DNA from: Mesorhizobium loti
Lineage (GTDB): Bacteria > Pseudomonadota > Alphaproteobacteria > Rhizobiales > Rhizobiaceae
Assembly (NCBI GenBank): GCA_002356515.1
Contig: AP017605.1
Coordinates: 7,425,020 to 7,489,019, forward strand
DNA length: 64,000 nucleotides
Reading direction: 5' to 3'
The notes beneath the pieces are model-generated. The model was given only the letters and a program-made list of their open reading frames with translations. It did not search any database and had not been told where the DNA came from. Both the position numbers and the translations under genes were made by a program. Below are positions 8,273 to 17,261 of the stretch, in pieces. How positions within the stretch are numbered: position 1 is the stretch's first letter; every line of letters begins with the position of its first letter.

Positions 8273-9309
8273 GAAGCCGCGGCCCCCGTGATCATCCGGC
8301 TGCCGTAGAGCAGCGTGTCGAAATAGTCGACGGTGTGCGCGAGCCCCTGGGCCAGGTTGATCTTTGGCTCCCAACCGAGATTGTCCCTGGCAAAGGAAAT
8401 ATCCGGTTTGCGCTGCCTGGGATCGTCGACCGGCAATGGCCGGTGCACGATCTTGGATCTGGAGTTGGTGTAGCCGACGACCAGCGTCGCGAGTTCCATG
8501 ATGGTGAATTCGCCGGGGTTGCCGAGATTGACCGGATGGGCGGGCGCATGCGGTGCATTCATCAGCCGCATGAAGCCCTCGATCAGGTCGTCGGCGTAAC
8601 AGAAGGAGCGGGTCTGCAGGCCGCTGCCATAGACGGTCAGGTCTTCGCCGCGCAACGCCTGGACGATGAAGTTCGAGACCACGCGCCCGTCATCGGGCTG
8701 CATGCGGCGGCCGTAGGTGTTGAAGATTCGGGCAACGCGGATGTCGAGGCCATATGTTCTCGAATAGTCGAAGAACAGGGTTTCGGCCGAACGCTTGCCT
8801 TCGTCATAACAGGACCGCGGTCCATGCGTGTTGACGTTGCCGAAATAGCTCTCGGGCTGAGGGTGTACGAACGGGTCGCCGTAGACCTCGGAAGTCGAGG
8901 CCTGGAATATCTTGGCATTGTTCCGGCGCGCGAGTTCCAGAAGGTTCAGCGAACCGAGCACACTTGTCTTGAACGTATGGATCGGGTCCGCCTGATAGTG
9001 CGGCGGAGAGGCAGGGCAGGCGAGATTGTAGATCTCGTCGACTTGAAGATCCACAGGCAGCGGATCGACGATGTCATGCTCGATGCAGGTGAATTTTGGA
9101 TCGCGCAGAAGGGCGTTGAGATTGTACCTCTTGCCGGTGTGGAAATTGTCCAGCACGACGACATCATACCCATCCCGCAACAGGCGTTCGCACAGATGCG
9201 ACCCCAGGAAGCCCGCGCCCCCGGCAACCAGGGCGCGACGTCGTTTTTGGTTCGGCTCTCTTTGACCGATCCCAGATCCCAGTTTCAGAACCTTGATGAC
9301 CTTGCTCAT
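8269..9309 (-). CDS. uxs: UDP-glucuronate decarboxylase (UDP-xylose synthase)
   Basis: 346-residue extended SDR. A short basic leader precedes GGAGFLGS (residues 30-37). The pair Tyr168/Lys172 sits in SCYDEGKR, and the segments [23 protein letters not shown] and [14 protein letters not shown] are hallmarks of UDP-glucuronate decarboxylases that make UDP-xylose. dTDP-glucose dehydratases are close relatives but usually lack this combination. First gene of a two-gene operon with galE. Its promoter region resembles that of the glycosyltransferase at 2833, which suggests co-regulation. Confidence 0.87.
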   Translation of the reverse strand: MSKVIKVLKLGSGIGQREPNQKRRRALVAGGAGFLGSHLCERLLRDGYDVVVLDNFHTGKRYNLNALLRDPKFTCIEHDIVDPLPVDLQVDEIYNLACPASPPHYQADPIHTFKTSVLGSLNLLELARRNNAKIFQASTSEVYGDPFVHPQPESYFGNVNTHGPRSCYDEGKRSAETLFFDYSRTYGLDIRVARIFNTYGRRMQPDDGRVVSNFIVQALRGEDLTVYGSGLQTRSFCYADDLIEGFMRLMNAPHAPAHPVNLGNPGEFTIMELATLVVGYTNSRSKIVHRPLPVDDPRQRKPDISFARDNLGWEPKINLAQGLAHTVDYFDTLLYGSRMITGAAAS

Positions 9310-9846
9310 GCTTGCCCCTTACGCAACGCGCACGCTATCGCCGAGCCGGGACAACAGTCCGACTACGCCTTCAGAACGTGACAAACCCTCCGCATCAGCG
9401 GATTCGCCAACATTGATGTGCGTCAATTATTCTTCAGGTTCGCCGGGCCGGTGCCGCACGCTTTACGTGCTGCCGCTTACCCTGCTCCGCGCCCCAAAAT
9501 CGCGATCACGTGCCCAGTGCCATCATCGTCGATTGCTCGCCCAAATTGCACATCCCAACGCATTGAAAATATACCTGTGGAGATCATAGTCAACTAAATT
9601 AGCAATTCGTTAACTACAACAAATTGCGAATGGTTAACCCTCGGGTGGGTTCGACCCGCAATGCCATACCGCGCGGGTCCGAGGAGGATACCCTTTGCAA
9701 ATCAACAGTTTGGATCGGCCATTTGACGGCCCGCCAGGGGGGCTGGGCACCGGGAAACACCGATGTCGGCACCCTATTGCATCTCGGCCTATATCCCAGG
9801 AAATATACCCAAATGAAGACGGGGGCTCGCGCGATCTTGGCGGACG
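9310..9846. other. Intergenic region upstream of uxs with a doubtful small ORF
   Basis: About 540 bases holding the uxs promoter. A possible 69-codon plus-strand ORF runs from a TTG at 9695 to 9904, preceded by a strong GAGGAGG ribosome site seven bases upstream. Its product has no recognisable motif and its end overlaps the minus-strand lipoprotein gene, so I do not call it a gene. The segment near 9647 with TTCGACCC resembles a tRNA T-loop but no cloverleaf forms around it. Confidence 0.35.
9571..9613 (-). promoter_or_regulatory. uxs-galE promoter with CtrA-like box
   Basis: On the minus strand, TTAA-N7-CTAA spans 9613 to 9599 (one mismatch to the CtrA consensus). Five bases later comes TTGACT at 9593-9588, then TATTTT about 16 bases on as a -10. 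The order and spacing equal those at 2718-2743, with 21 of 25 identical bases in the shared block. Confidence 0.5.
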
Positions 9847-10074
9847 TCAAACTTTCAGAGTGCAACTAGATTGTTGCCCAAAGCCGCTCGGGCTGCAAAT
9901 ATAAACGTCAGGATGAGAATATTTTGCCAATATTTCTTTATGAAGGGAGGATAGATCGCAACCGGCTATAGCGGAAAAGAAGCCAAGAACCAAAACCTGA
10001 ACGGAAAGCCGCTTCGCGGAGATAGGCCGCAATTGCGGGTTGTTTTCATCGCACTGCTCGCAAGCTCTGCGCAT
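9847..10074 (-). CDS. Very small lipoprotein with CxPSGFGQ C-terminal motif (copy 3)
   Basis: 75 residues from the ATG at 10074, picked because GAGAGG lies seven bases upstream (the open frame extends to 10134). A hydrophobic stretch ends in the lipobox AIAGC. Only about 35 residues follow, closing with YICSPSGFGQQSSC. It therefore keeps just the anchor and the conserved tail of the longer lipoproteins at 5009 and 6814, and points to the tail as the functional part. It is not homologous to them in between. Function unknown. Confidence 0.62.
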   Translation of the reverse strand: MRRACEQCDENNPQLRPISAKRLSVQVLVLGFFSAIAGCDLSSLHKEILAKYSHPDVYICSPSGFGQQSSCTLKV

Positions 10075-10246
10075 AAAGGGCCTCTCATTCGCACCGCGCG
10101 GATCAATGGTCATTTTTTGCCGGAAAGCGCGCACATGTCCATTCTATGCCGTAACATCGGTCATTTCGGCATGGCATTGAGCGCATAGGTAGAGAGCGCC
10201 GTCCATTGCGCGATCGCGTATCTGCGCGGAACGGCATGTCGGCATG

Positions 10247-10411
10247 GTGTCGCCCGACCTTGTCGGTTACGAGCGTCCCGTGTTCCTATTCAACGGCCGT
10301 GACACGATCCAGGTCGAGGCGGCCAGGGGACATTGGAAGAGATGAAAGTACGCCGACGCCACAGCCTACTGACAGCCGATGCCGGATCGGCGCCCGGAGC
10401 GCAAGGCCTGA
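10247..10411 (+). pseudogene. Decayed copy of the holC 3' end
   Basis: Read in frame this stretch gives PDLVGYERPVFLFNGRD, then IQVEAARGHWK and PDRRPERKA before a stop. It lines up with the last 55 codons of holC at 446-611, with two internal stops (one where the bases shift by one at GHWK, one where TGG became TGA). The copy lies in the same orientation as holC and ends at the same codon. No copy of the 5' two thirds of holC was found. The rest of 10075-10448 holds nothing else I can name. Confidence 0.8.
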
Positions 10412-10448
10412 GAAACGTTTGCAAATGATCGTCGCCTGCGCTTGGTTG

Positions 10449-10895
10449 TTACTGGCTCTTCTCTTCGATAAGCAACTGCCGGTTGGCTTGCAGCAGATCG
10501 AGATACCGCTGCCTCGTTTCCGGATCCGCTTGGCAAAAGAATCTCAGCAATTCGTTGGCACGGTCTTCGAACGCGCGAAACGCCGGAAACTCTTTCGTTC
10601 CGACACTTGTCGAACGACTGAGTGTGAACCGGTCACGTAAGTTCGATCCATCTCCCGAATAAGACACGATGATCCTGTCTACCTGCCCATCAATGTAGGA
10701 TGTCGAGACACGCGATTGGTTTCCATTGGGCTTTTCATCGATCGTCTGGAGAATCCCGCTGCCGCCTGGATTTGGGCACTCGACCGAAACTCTCAGGAAA
10801 TCGGTGTTGGCAAAGCAAGAGGTGGCTCCGCCAAGCAGCAAAACCAACGCAAGACCGATCGAGGTTTGCAAGGGCGGAGACCTTCTTTGCTTCAC
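10449..10895 (-). CDS. Small exported protein of unknown function
   Basis: 148 residues from a GTG at 10895, with a clear signal sequence (LALVLLLGGATSC). It could be cut either by signal peptidase II at Cys27 or by signal peptidase I after FAN, so it is a lipoprotein or a periplasmic protein. The mature part has a VECPNPGG segment, a Ser/Asp-rich middle (IIVSYSGDGSN) and a helical C-terminus with a second cysteine (LLRFFCQAD). No family recognised. It is convergent with the holC remnant, as the DUF995 gene is with intact holC, and divergent from the ketosynthase gene. Confidence 0.6.
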   Translation of the reverse strand: MKQRRSPPLQTSIGLALVLLLGGATSCFANTDFLRVSVECPNPGGSGILQTIDEKPNGNQSRVSTSYIDGQVDRIIVSYSGDGSNLRDRFTLSRSTSVGTKEFPAFRAFEDRANELLRFFCQADPETRQRYLDLLQANRQLLIEEKSQ

Positions 10896-10996
10896 TCAAG
10901 AACTTCATCGTCGACGACGATTGACGGAATATCACCATAAATTGTTAGCATCGATCTATGAGTTGGAAGAAGAGCAACTCACGTGGCGGGCTGAGA

Positions 10997-11986
10997 GTGC
11001 GGATCAAGATCATCGGAACCGGGCGTGCCGTGCCGGCAAGGTGCGTGACGTCGCGCACGCTCGACGAAAAATTGGGACTCAGCCTCGGCCAGCTTGAGGC
11101 CGCCACCGGTGTCGTCGAACGCTATGTCTGCGATGCGGAATCGCAGGTGGATCTCGCTTGCGCGGCAGCCCGTCTGGCGCTCGCGGATGCCGGGATTGAG
11201 GCAAGCGAGATCGATCTCGTAGTAGGCGGCTGCGGCGTGCCCTACCAGCCGCTACCATCGACCGCGCCGCTGGTGATGCAGCGGCTGGGCATGGCCGATG
11301 GTTCGGCGGCGGCCTTCGACGTCAACAGCACTTGCCTCGGCTTCCTGACCGCCTTCGAGACTGCCGGCCGCATGATCGAGGCCGGGCAAAGCAAACGGGC
11401 GCTCATATTCTCCTCGGAGATCGCCTCGCGCGCCTTGCCCTGGAAAGACCAGCCGGAAATCGCTGCCCTGTTCGGCGACGGCGCGGCGGCGGCTATTCTG
11501 TGTCGGTCGGCGCCGGGAGAAGGCAAGATGGTAGCCAGTCTGATGCGAACCTATCCCTCAGCCTATGACGCTTGTGGCATAGGTTCCGGCGGAACTCGTT
11601 TCGACTTCCATCGCCAGCCGCAGGAATTCGCCAGCCACACTCTGTTTCACATGGATGGCAAGGAGCTGTTTCGCGTCACATCGCGACATTTCAACGGCTT
11701 CCTGGCTGACTTGTTGGAACGCGCGGGCTGGGATCACGAAGAGGTAGACCTCGTCGTGCCGCATCAGGCCAGCCCCTTCGCCCTGGTCCATATGGCGCGT
11801 CAGACCGGCTTTGCCCGGGAGAAGCTCGTCGATATCGCGGCGCGCTATGGCAACCAGATCGCCGCCTCCATCCCCTTCGCCCTCGACATTGCGCGGCGCG
11901 AGCGGCGCATAGCGCCGGGAGCTAAGCTACTTTTCCTCGGCACCTCGGCCGGCGTGTCGTTCGGCGGCATGGCGCTGCAGGCATGA
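10997..11986 (+). CDS. Beta-ketoacyl-ACP synthase III-like enzyme
   Basis: 329 residues from a GTG at 10997; an in-frame ATG at 10958 would add 13 residues but the family normally begins with this IKIIGTG strand. The full catalytic triad is visible: Cys113 in NSTCLGF, His256 in VPHQAS and Asn286 in RYGNQIAAS. The C-terminal GTSAGVSFGGM loop is also typical. Such enzymes join or transfer acyl groups onto ACP, CoA or other acceptors. Being in a tailored operon away from fatty acid genes, it is probably a specialised homologue rather than housekeeping FabH. First of six genes that overlap by four bases. Confidence 0.82.
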   Translation: MRIKIIGTGRAVPARCVTSRTLDEKLGLSLGQLEAATGVVERYVCDAESQVDLACAAARLALADAGIEASEIDLVVGGCGVPYQPLPSTAPLVMQRLGMADGSAAAFDVNSTCLGFLTAFETAGRMIEAGQSKRALIFSSEIASRALPWKDQPEIAALFGDGAAAAILCRSAPGEGKMVASLMRTYPSAYDACGIGSGGTRFDFHRQPQEFASHTLFHMDGKELFRVTSRHFNGFLADLLERAGWDHEEVDLVVPHQASPFALVHMARQTGFAREKLVDIAARYGNQIAASIPFALDIARRERRIAPGAKLLFLGTSAGVSFGGMALQA

Positions 11987-12993
11987 GGCGCGTGCTCGTC
12001 ACTGGCGCCAGCGGCTTCCTCGGCGCGCATATCGTGGCGCGGTTGGCAGCGGATGGCATGCAGGTGGTGGCGCAAGGCCGCGATGTCGGGCGCTGCGCGG
12101 CGCTCGAAGCCGACGGTCATGCGGTTGTCCGCCGCGATCTGTCGCAGCCGCTCGATGCGGGTGCCGGGGCCGCATTCGGGGAACTCGGTGCCATTGTGCA
12201 TTGCGCGGCGCTTTCGGCGCCGTTCGGCCGGCTGGCGGATTTTCAAGCAGCCAACGTCACGGCAACCCGCAATCTCGTCGATTTCGCGCATCGGCAGGGC
12301 GTGCGCCGCTTCGTCCAGATATCCAGCCCCTCGGTCTGCTTCGCCTTTCGCGACCAGCTCGGCGTGCCGGAGGACATGGCTTTGCCGGAGCCGGTCAATG
12401 CCTATGCCCTCACCAAGCGGCAAGGGGAGGAGATCGTGCTCGCTGCGTCCGGGATTGGCCCGGTCATCTTGAGGCCACGCGGCATCTACGGGGCTGGCGA
12501 CCGCGCCTTGCTGCCGCGCCTGCTTGCCGCGGCCCGGCGGCCATTGCCGCTGTTTCGCGACGGTCAGGCGCGTATCGACCTCACCCATGTCGACGATGTC
12601 GTCGAGGCGGTGGTCGCGGCGCTCGAAGCCGGCAGCGATGCCGATGGCCAGATTTTCAACATTTCCGGTGGCGAGGTGCTGCCGGTGCGCCGCATTGCCG
12701 AAACCGCCTGCGCGCGCGCCGGCGTGGCGGCGCGGTGGCGAAAAATGCCGTTGTGGCCGGCCATGCTGGCGGCGGGTGCGATGGAGGCGGTGGCACTGCG
12801 CTTGCCGGGCCGGCCCGAACCGCCGGTCACGCGCTACGGCCTCGGCCTGTTCGCCTATGCCCAGAGCCTCGATATTTCAAAGGCTGCGCGGATGCTGGGT
12901 TGGGCGCCGAAAGTGTCATTCGAGGAGGGACTTGACCGCACATTCGGCAAGGCGGCGGAAAGCCGGTTTGTAACAGGGAGGGCGGTAGCGTGA
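11983..12993 (+). CDS. Extended SDR oxidoreductase/epimerase
   Basis: 336 residues, starting within the stop of the ketosynthase gene (ATGA overlap). GASGFLGAH at residues 8-16 is the NAD(P)-binding loop and the YALTK motif gives Tyr141 and Lys145. The layout resembles NAD-dependent epimerase/dehydratases and 3-beta-hydroxysteroid dehydrogenase-like reductases. A basic, poorly conserved C-terminal third probably sets the substrate. In this operon it may reduce or epimerise the ketosynthase product. The exact substrate is unknown. Confidence 0.8.
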   Translation: MRRVLVTGASGFLGAHIVARLAADGMQVVAQGRDVGRCAALEADGHAVVRRDLSQPLDAGAGAAFGELGAIVHCAALSAPFGRLADFQAANVTATRNLVDFAHRQGVRRFVQISSPSVCFAFRDQLGVPEDMALPEPVNAYALTKRQGEEIVLAASGIGPVILRPRGIYGAGDRALLPRLLAAARRPLPLFRDGQARIDLTHVDDVVEAVVAALEAGSDADGQIFNISGGEVLPVRRIAETACARAGVAARWRKMPLWPAMLAAGAMEAVALRLPGRPEPPVTRYGLGLFAYAQSLDISKAARMLGWAPKVSFEEGLDRTFGKAAESRFVTGRAVA

Positions 12994-13814
12994 AGATTGT
13001 CTTCGCCAACAGCGCCTGGGTCAGTGCCGCCGAAAGGCTGATCCTGCACGGCGGCAGCTGGCGGAGCGTCCGGCTGCGTGTTCGCTATGGCCTCATCATC
13101 CACCCGCGGACCGGCCCGGTGCTGATCGACACCGGCTATACGCCGCAAGCGACCAGCGGCACCGACCGTGGCGCTGCACTGCGCCTCTATGGCGCGATAC
13201 TGAAGCCCCAGCTCAACGCGGCCGAGCAACCGCTGCCGGTGCTGGCGCGGTTCGGCCTCACCCCGCACGATGTGCGCACTGTCATCGTCACCCATTTCCA
13301 TGCCGATCACATTTCCGGCCTGTCGCAGTTTCCCAATGCCCGTTTCATTGCCAGCGACGCCGCCTGGTCGCGGCTGAAGGTGCGCGCGGCGTGGCAGAAT
13401 CTGCGCCATGGCGTCTTCGCCGAACTGTTTCCGACCGACTTCGAGACCCGCCTCGACGGGCTGTCGACCAAGGCATGGATCGCACCGCGTGGCGCCATTC
13501 CCGGCGGGGCCGATCTGTTCGGCGACGGCAGCGTGGTTGCGGTCGATCTGCCCGGTCATGCCGACGGGCAGTTCGGCCTGTTGTTCGCCGGAATGGAGCG
13601 GCCGCTGCTTTACGCGGTCGATGTGCAATGGCTGCTCAAGGCACTGGTGCAGAGACGTACACCCGGCTTTCCCGCGAGCCTGCTGGCCGAAGACTTCGCC
13701 GCTATCGAGCCGACCAGCGAAGTCCTGCGCCGTTTTCTGGCGGATGGCGGCGAGGTGATGTTCTGCCATGATCCGGAACCGAAATCATACGATCTGGATG
13801 GCGAGAGCGTATGA
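12990..13814 (+). CDS. Metallo-beta-lactamase-fold hydrolase
   Basis: 274 residues from a GTG overlapping the previous stop by four bases. The zinc motif THFHADH (His102, His104, Asp106, His107) is intact. Further ligands are plausible at His190 in PGHADGQ, the Asp in YAVDVQW near 210, and His in FCHDPEP near 262, so a binuclear site is likely. There is no signal peptide. In the operon it may act as a thioesterase or lactonase releasing an acyl product. Lactonase and lactamase roles cannot be separated by sequence. Confidence 0.84.
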   Translation: MKIVFANSAWVSAAERLILHGGSWRSVRLRVRYGLIIHPRTGPVLIDTGYTPQATSGTDRGAALRLYGAILKPQLNAAEQPLPVLARFGLTPHDVRTVIVTHFHADHISGLSQFPNARFIASDAAWSRLKVRAAWQNLRHGVFAELFPTDFETRLDGLSTKAWIAPRGAIPGGADLFGDGSVVAVDLPGHADGQFGLLFAGMERPLLYAVDVQWLLKALVQRRTPGFPASLLAEDFAAIEPTSEVLRRFLADGGEVMFCHDPEPKSYDLDGESV

Positions 13815-15067
13815 GTAGGTTTGCAGAAGCGCTGGGCTCGTTCGCCCACACCCGATGGGTGTCGCGCAAGAGCCGCAGGAATTTCGAACGCTGGCAGGCC
13901 CGCGCCTTGCGGCGCTGGCTCGACCGCGACCTGCCGCTGGCGCCTTTCTATGGCAAGCCGCCGCACCGTCTCGACGATCTGCCGGTGACCGACAAGGTAC
14001 TGCTGATGGCGAATTTCGAGCGCTTCAATATCGGTGGCGTGTCGGCCCGCGATGCCTGGGCCGCTGCTTCCTCGGATGGCCGCCTCGGCGACCTGACCGT
14101 CGGCGCCAGCACCGGTACATCGGGCAATCGCGGCCTGTTCGTCATTTCCGAGGCAGAGAAATATCGCTGGCTGGGTACGATCCTGGCCAAGGCCATTCCC
14201 GACCTTCTGTGGCGCCGGCAGCGCGTGGCCGTGATCCTGCCGCAGAACAGCGGACTTTATGACAGCGCGCGCCAATCCCGGCGCGTCGAACTCGGCTTCT
14301 TCGACCTTAGGCTTGGTCCGGAAAATTGGCGCGATGCACTCGAGGATTTTGCGCCGACGGTGATCATTGCGCCGCCCAAGATACTGCGCCACGTCGCGAC
14401 GGAGAATTTCAGGCTGGCGCCGGTCCGTGTCTTCGCGGCCGCCGAAACGCTGGATCCGGTCGACCGGCCGGTCATCGAGGCGTTTTTCGGGCTGCCGCTC
14501 GACCAGATTTACATGGCGACGGAGGGACTGTTCGCGGTCACGTGCCGGGAAGGCAGGCTGCATCTGGCCGAAGATTCAGTGTATTTCGAGTTCGAGCCGG
14601 TCGGCGACGGCTTGGTCATGCCGCTGGTCACGGCCTTCCGCCGGCAGACGCAGATCATGGCGCGTTATCGGATGAACGATTTGCTGCGTCTGTCCAAGGT
14701 GCCTTGCCGCTGTGGCTCGCCGCTGCGCACGGTGGACGAGATTGTCGGCCGCATGGACGATGTCTTCCGGCTGGTCTCGATGCATGGACCAATCCTGGTT
14801 ACGCCAGATATTTTGCGAAACGCCGTGTTGGGGGCCGATCGCCGTATCGACGATTTCCGGCTGATCCAGACGGCAGCCGATACGGTCGAGCTGCGGCTGG
14901 CGCCGGGCCTCGCCGACGACGCGGCGGAGGCTGCACTGGAGGCGGTGCGCGCGCTGCTTGCCGCGCGCCAGGCAATCGTCGCAGTGGAACTCGTTCGTGC
15001 ACCGCTGCCACTGGAAACCGGCCGCAAGTTGCGCCGCGTCGAATGCCGGCTGGGGGCGGGGCCGTGA
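13811..15067 (+). CDS. F390-synthetase-like adenylate-forming enzyme
   Basis: 418 residues in the PaaK/F390 synthetase-like branch of adenylate-forming enzymes. STGTSGNRG at residues 100-108 is the phosphate-binding loop, IYMATEG the adenine-site motif, and [10 protein letters not shown] followed by CRCGSP the hinge region. A closing GRKLRRVE resembles the catalytic lysine segment. Such proteins activate a carboxylic acid as acyl-AMP and often pass it to CoA or another acceptor. It lacks a carrier-protein domain, so transfer must be to a separate partner. ATGA overlap with the hydrolase gene. Confidence 0.8.
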   Translation: MSRFAEALGSFAHTRWVSRKSRRNFERWQARALRRWLDRDLPLAPFYGKPPHRLDDLPVTDKVLLMANFERFNIGGVSARDAWAAASSDGRLGDLTVGASTGTSGNRGLFVISEAEKYRWLGTILAKAIPDLLWRRQRVAVILPQNSGLYDSARQSRRVELGFFDLRLGPENWRDALEDFAPTVIIAPPKILRHVATENFRLAPVRVFAAAETLDPVDRPVIEAFFGLPLDQIYMATEGLFAVTCREGRLHLAEDSVYFEFEPVGDGLVMPLVTAFRRQTQIMARYRMNDLLRLSKVPCRCGSPLRTVDEIVGRMDDVFRLVSMHGPILVTPDILRNAVLGADRRIDDFRLIQTAADTVELRLAPGLADDAAEAALEAVRALLAARQAIVAVELVRAPLPLETGRKLRRVECRLGAGP

Positions 15068-16200
15068 GTCTTGGAAACATCGACGAAAGCCATGCCGATC
15101 GGGTCGAGAACAGTCCGCGCCAGGTCGAGGCTCTGGTCGAGCTTTTCAACGAGGTGCCCTCCCGCGATCTCGTGCGCAACCTGACGGTCAGGGTCGAGGC
15201 TTTCGAGGTCGCCGGGCGTATTTTTCCACTGACGTTGAACGACGCCAGCGAGGCGCCGAATTGCTACATCTGCTGCCCGTCCAGCGCCTATATCGACTAT
15301 GCCATCGACGAAACGCGCAATTTTGCTTCGAGCCCATTGCTGCAGCGCACGGTTCGCGCGTTGGTCCGTGCCTGCGCACCGCTGGTGAAGGCAAGCGGCC
15401 TCGACCATCAGGTACAGGTCAACAATTGGCTCTATTCGACCAATCCGGTGCCACGGCTCGAACGCGCCGCCATCGCCGAGATGCGGACTGAGCTGACCAC
15501 GCGCTTTCCCGATCGCGCCATTGTCATCCGCTCGCTCAACGATATCGCGGACCCCTCAACCATCGCGGCGCTGAAGGCGCAAGGCTTTCGCATGCTGGCG
15601 GCGCGGCAGATCTATATCTTCGCCGATCGCAGCGCGGCGCCGTCGACGACGCGCGACATGAAACGCGACCGTACCCGGCTGCGCTCGACGCCCTTTCGCT
15701 TGGTCGGCGATCGCGACTTCAGCGAAGCCGACTACGTCAGGAGCGAAGAGCTCTATGCTATGCTCTATCTCGACAAGTACACGCCACTCAATCCGCACTA
15801 CACAGCCCGCTACATAGGCGAGATGCATCGTCGAGGCATCCTCAGACTTGCCGGCTTGCGTGACGGCAGCGGCAGGATCGTCGCCGTCACCGGTCTGTTC
15901 GAAAATGGCCGGACGCTGACCCAGCCCATCGTCGGTTACGATACCAGCCTGCCGATCGGCGACGGGCTCTACCGCATGGTGATGGCGATGGCGCAGGATC
16001 ATGCCACGGCGCGCGGCCTGTTCTTCAACATGAGTGCCGGTGCGGCCGATTTCAAACGCCGTCGCGGCGCGGTGCCGGCGATCGAGTACAACGCCGTCTA
16101 CGTCAGGCATCTGCCGCTTGGCCGTCGCGTTGCGGTTCGGATCATGGAAACGGTGCTGAATTGGGTCGGCATTCCGCTGCTTCGGAGATTTGAGCTGTGA
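15064..16200 (+). CDS. GNAT-fold acyltransferase-like protein
   Basis: 378 residues starting at a GTG that overlaps the ligase stop by four bases. The open frame extends far upstream, but that part is a shadow of the ligase. The N-terminal 190 residues contain [19 protein letters not shown], and the C-terminal half looks like a GNAT fold, with the run [16 protein letters not shown] and [17 protein letters not shown] in the places of the core strands and acyl-CoA-contact helix. It ends in a short hydrophobic, possibly membrane-contacting helix ([11 protein letters not shown]). It might transfer the activated acyl group to an amine. The GNAT call is by pattern only. Confidence 0.62.
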   Translation: MSLGNIDESHADRVENSPRQVEALVELFNEVPSRDLVRNLTVRVEAFEVAGRIFPLTLNDASEAPNCYICCPSSAYIDYAIDETRNFASSPLLQRTVRALVRACAPLVKASGLDHQVQVNNWLYSTNPVPRLERAAIAEMRTELTTRFPDRAIVIRSLNDIADPSTIAALKAQGFRMLAARQIYIFADRSAAPSTTRDMKRDRTRLRSTPFRLVGDRDFSEADYVRSEELYAMLYLDKYTPLNPHYTARYIGEMHRRGILRLAGLRDGSGRIVAVTGLFENGRTLTQPIVGYDTSLPIGDGLYRMVMAMAQDHATARGLFFNMSAGAADFKRRRGAVPAIEYNAVYVRHLPLGRRVAVRIMETVLNWVGIPLLRRFEL

Positions 16201-17192
16201 GCGAGCCTGTGAAGAAAGACCACTGGCAGGCCGTATCACTGTCCACCGATGTAGGGCGCAAACCCTGGCGTCTCCTGCTGGATGGCGCGCCGGTGGTGCT
16301 GTTCCGCTCGACCACCGGGATATCCGCCCTGTTCGACCGCTGCGCGCACCGGCTGGTCGAATTGTCGACGGGCAAGATCGTCGAGGGCGAGATCGAATGC
16401 CCTTATCATGGCTGGCGTTTTGACGGTGATGGCCGCTGCACCGCCATTCCCGGCCATGTCGGCGCGGTGCCGCATTATCGGGTGCGGCGCTACCCCGCGA
16501 TCGAGCGCGACGGCGTCGTCTTCGTTGCGGTCGGCTCCCCCGAGGGCGAACCTTATCTGCACTGCATGCAGGGCCAGGATGTGATCGTGCGGCGCGTGCG
16601 CTCCTCGACACAGTCGACGGTCATCGACGCCGCGGAAAACATCCTTGACGCCACCCACACGCATTTCACCCACAAGGGCTTGCTGCGCGGGCTCAGTGCC
16701 AAACGGCATCTGGTTCATGTCGAGGTGACCGGCGGCGAGGGCTGGGTCGAAGCCTGCTATACCGGCGAAGAGCGCCAGCAAGGATTGATCAGCCGGCTTC
16801 TGGAAGGCGCGCGCACCAAGACCATCGGCCGCTTTCGCCATCCCGGTATCGCCGAACTGGAATATTGGGGCACAAACGGGCTTGTGCTGGCGACGACTTT
16901 CCATCTGCGCCAGGCCGATGAGCGGACCGTCGAGGGTGTCGGCTGGTTGATTGGCCAGCGCCAGGGTGGCTTTGGCCATCTCAAGGCACTCGCCTTCAAA
17001 CCGCTGTTCAACATTGCCCTGGAGCAGGATCGCAAGGTGCTGAAATCGGCGAGCGACAATGCGCGTTTTCCGCCGGAGGCGTTGCCGGCAATCGGACCGC
17101 TGGATTTCCTGCGTCGCGACATGGCGGCCATCATGGAGGGCAAGATGCCATCGGCCGCGGCGGAGCCTCGCGTTCATCAGATCGAACTTTAG
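16197..17192 (+). CDS. Rieske non-haem iron oxygenase, alpha-subunit-like
   Basis: 331 residues, GTG start overlapping the previous stop. The Rieske cluster motif is complete: Cys49-x-His51 and Cys68-x2-His71 in CAHRLVE and CPYHGWRF. The mononuclear iron site is indicated by [13 protein letters not shown] (Asp151, His154, His159). This pairing is typical of aromatic-ring or alkylamine hydroxylating or demethylating oxygenases. No reductase or ferredoxin gene lies nearby, so electrons must come from elsewhere in the genome. As last gene of the operon it probably oxidises a late intermediate. Confidence 0.85.
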   Translation: MSEPVKKDHWQAVSLSTDVGRKPWRLLLDGAPVVLFRSTTGISALFDRCAHRLVELSTGKIVEGEIECPYHGWRFDGDGRCTAIPGHVGAVPHYRVRRYPAIERDGVVFVAVGSPEGEPYLHCMQGQDVIVRRVRSSTQSTVIDAAENILDATHTHFTHKGLLRGLSAKRHLVHVEVTGGEGWVEACYTGEERQQGLISRLLEGARTKTIGRFRHPGIAELEYWGTNGLVLATTFHLRQADERTVEGVGWLIGQRQGGFGHLKALAFKPLFNIALEQDRKVLKSASDNARFPPEALPAIGPLDFLRRDMAAIMEGKMPSAAAEPRVHQIEL

Positions 17193-17261
17193 GTCTCAAC
17201 AGGCATGGTCGGAAAATCTCGCCTGAACAAAAGGATAGGCGCGTTTGCGGAATCATTTGCG

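Noticed and set aside
9640..9690. Possible tRNA-like T-arm (GGGTTCGACCC)
   Set aside because: No acceptor, D or anticodon arms can be folded around it.
10206..10640. A 144-codon plus-strand frame overlapping the holC remnant
   Set aside because: Its frame differs from the holC-related frame and the predicted product has no protein-like features.
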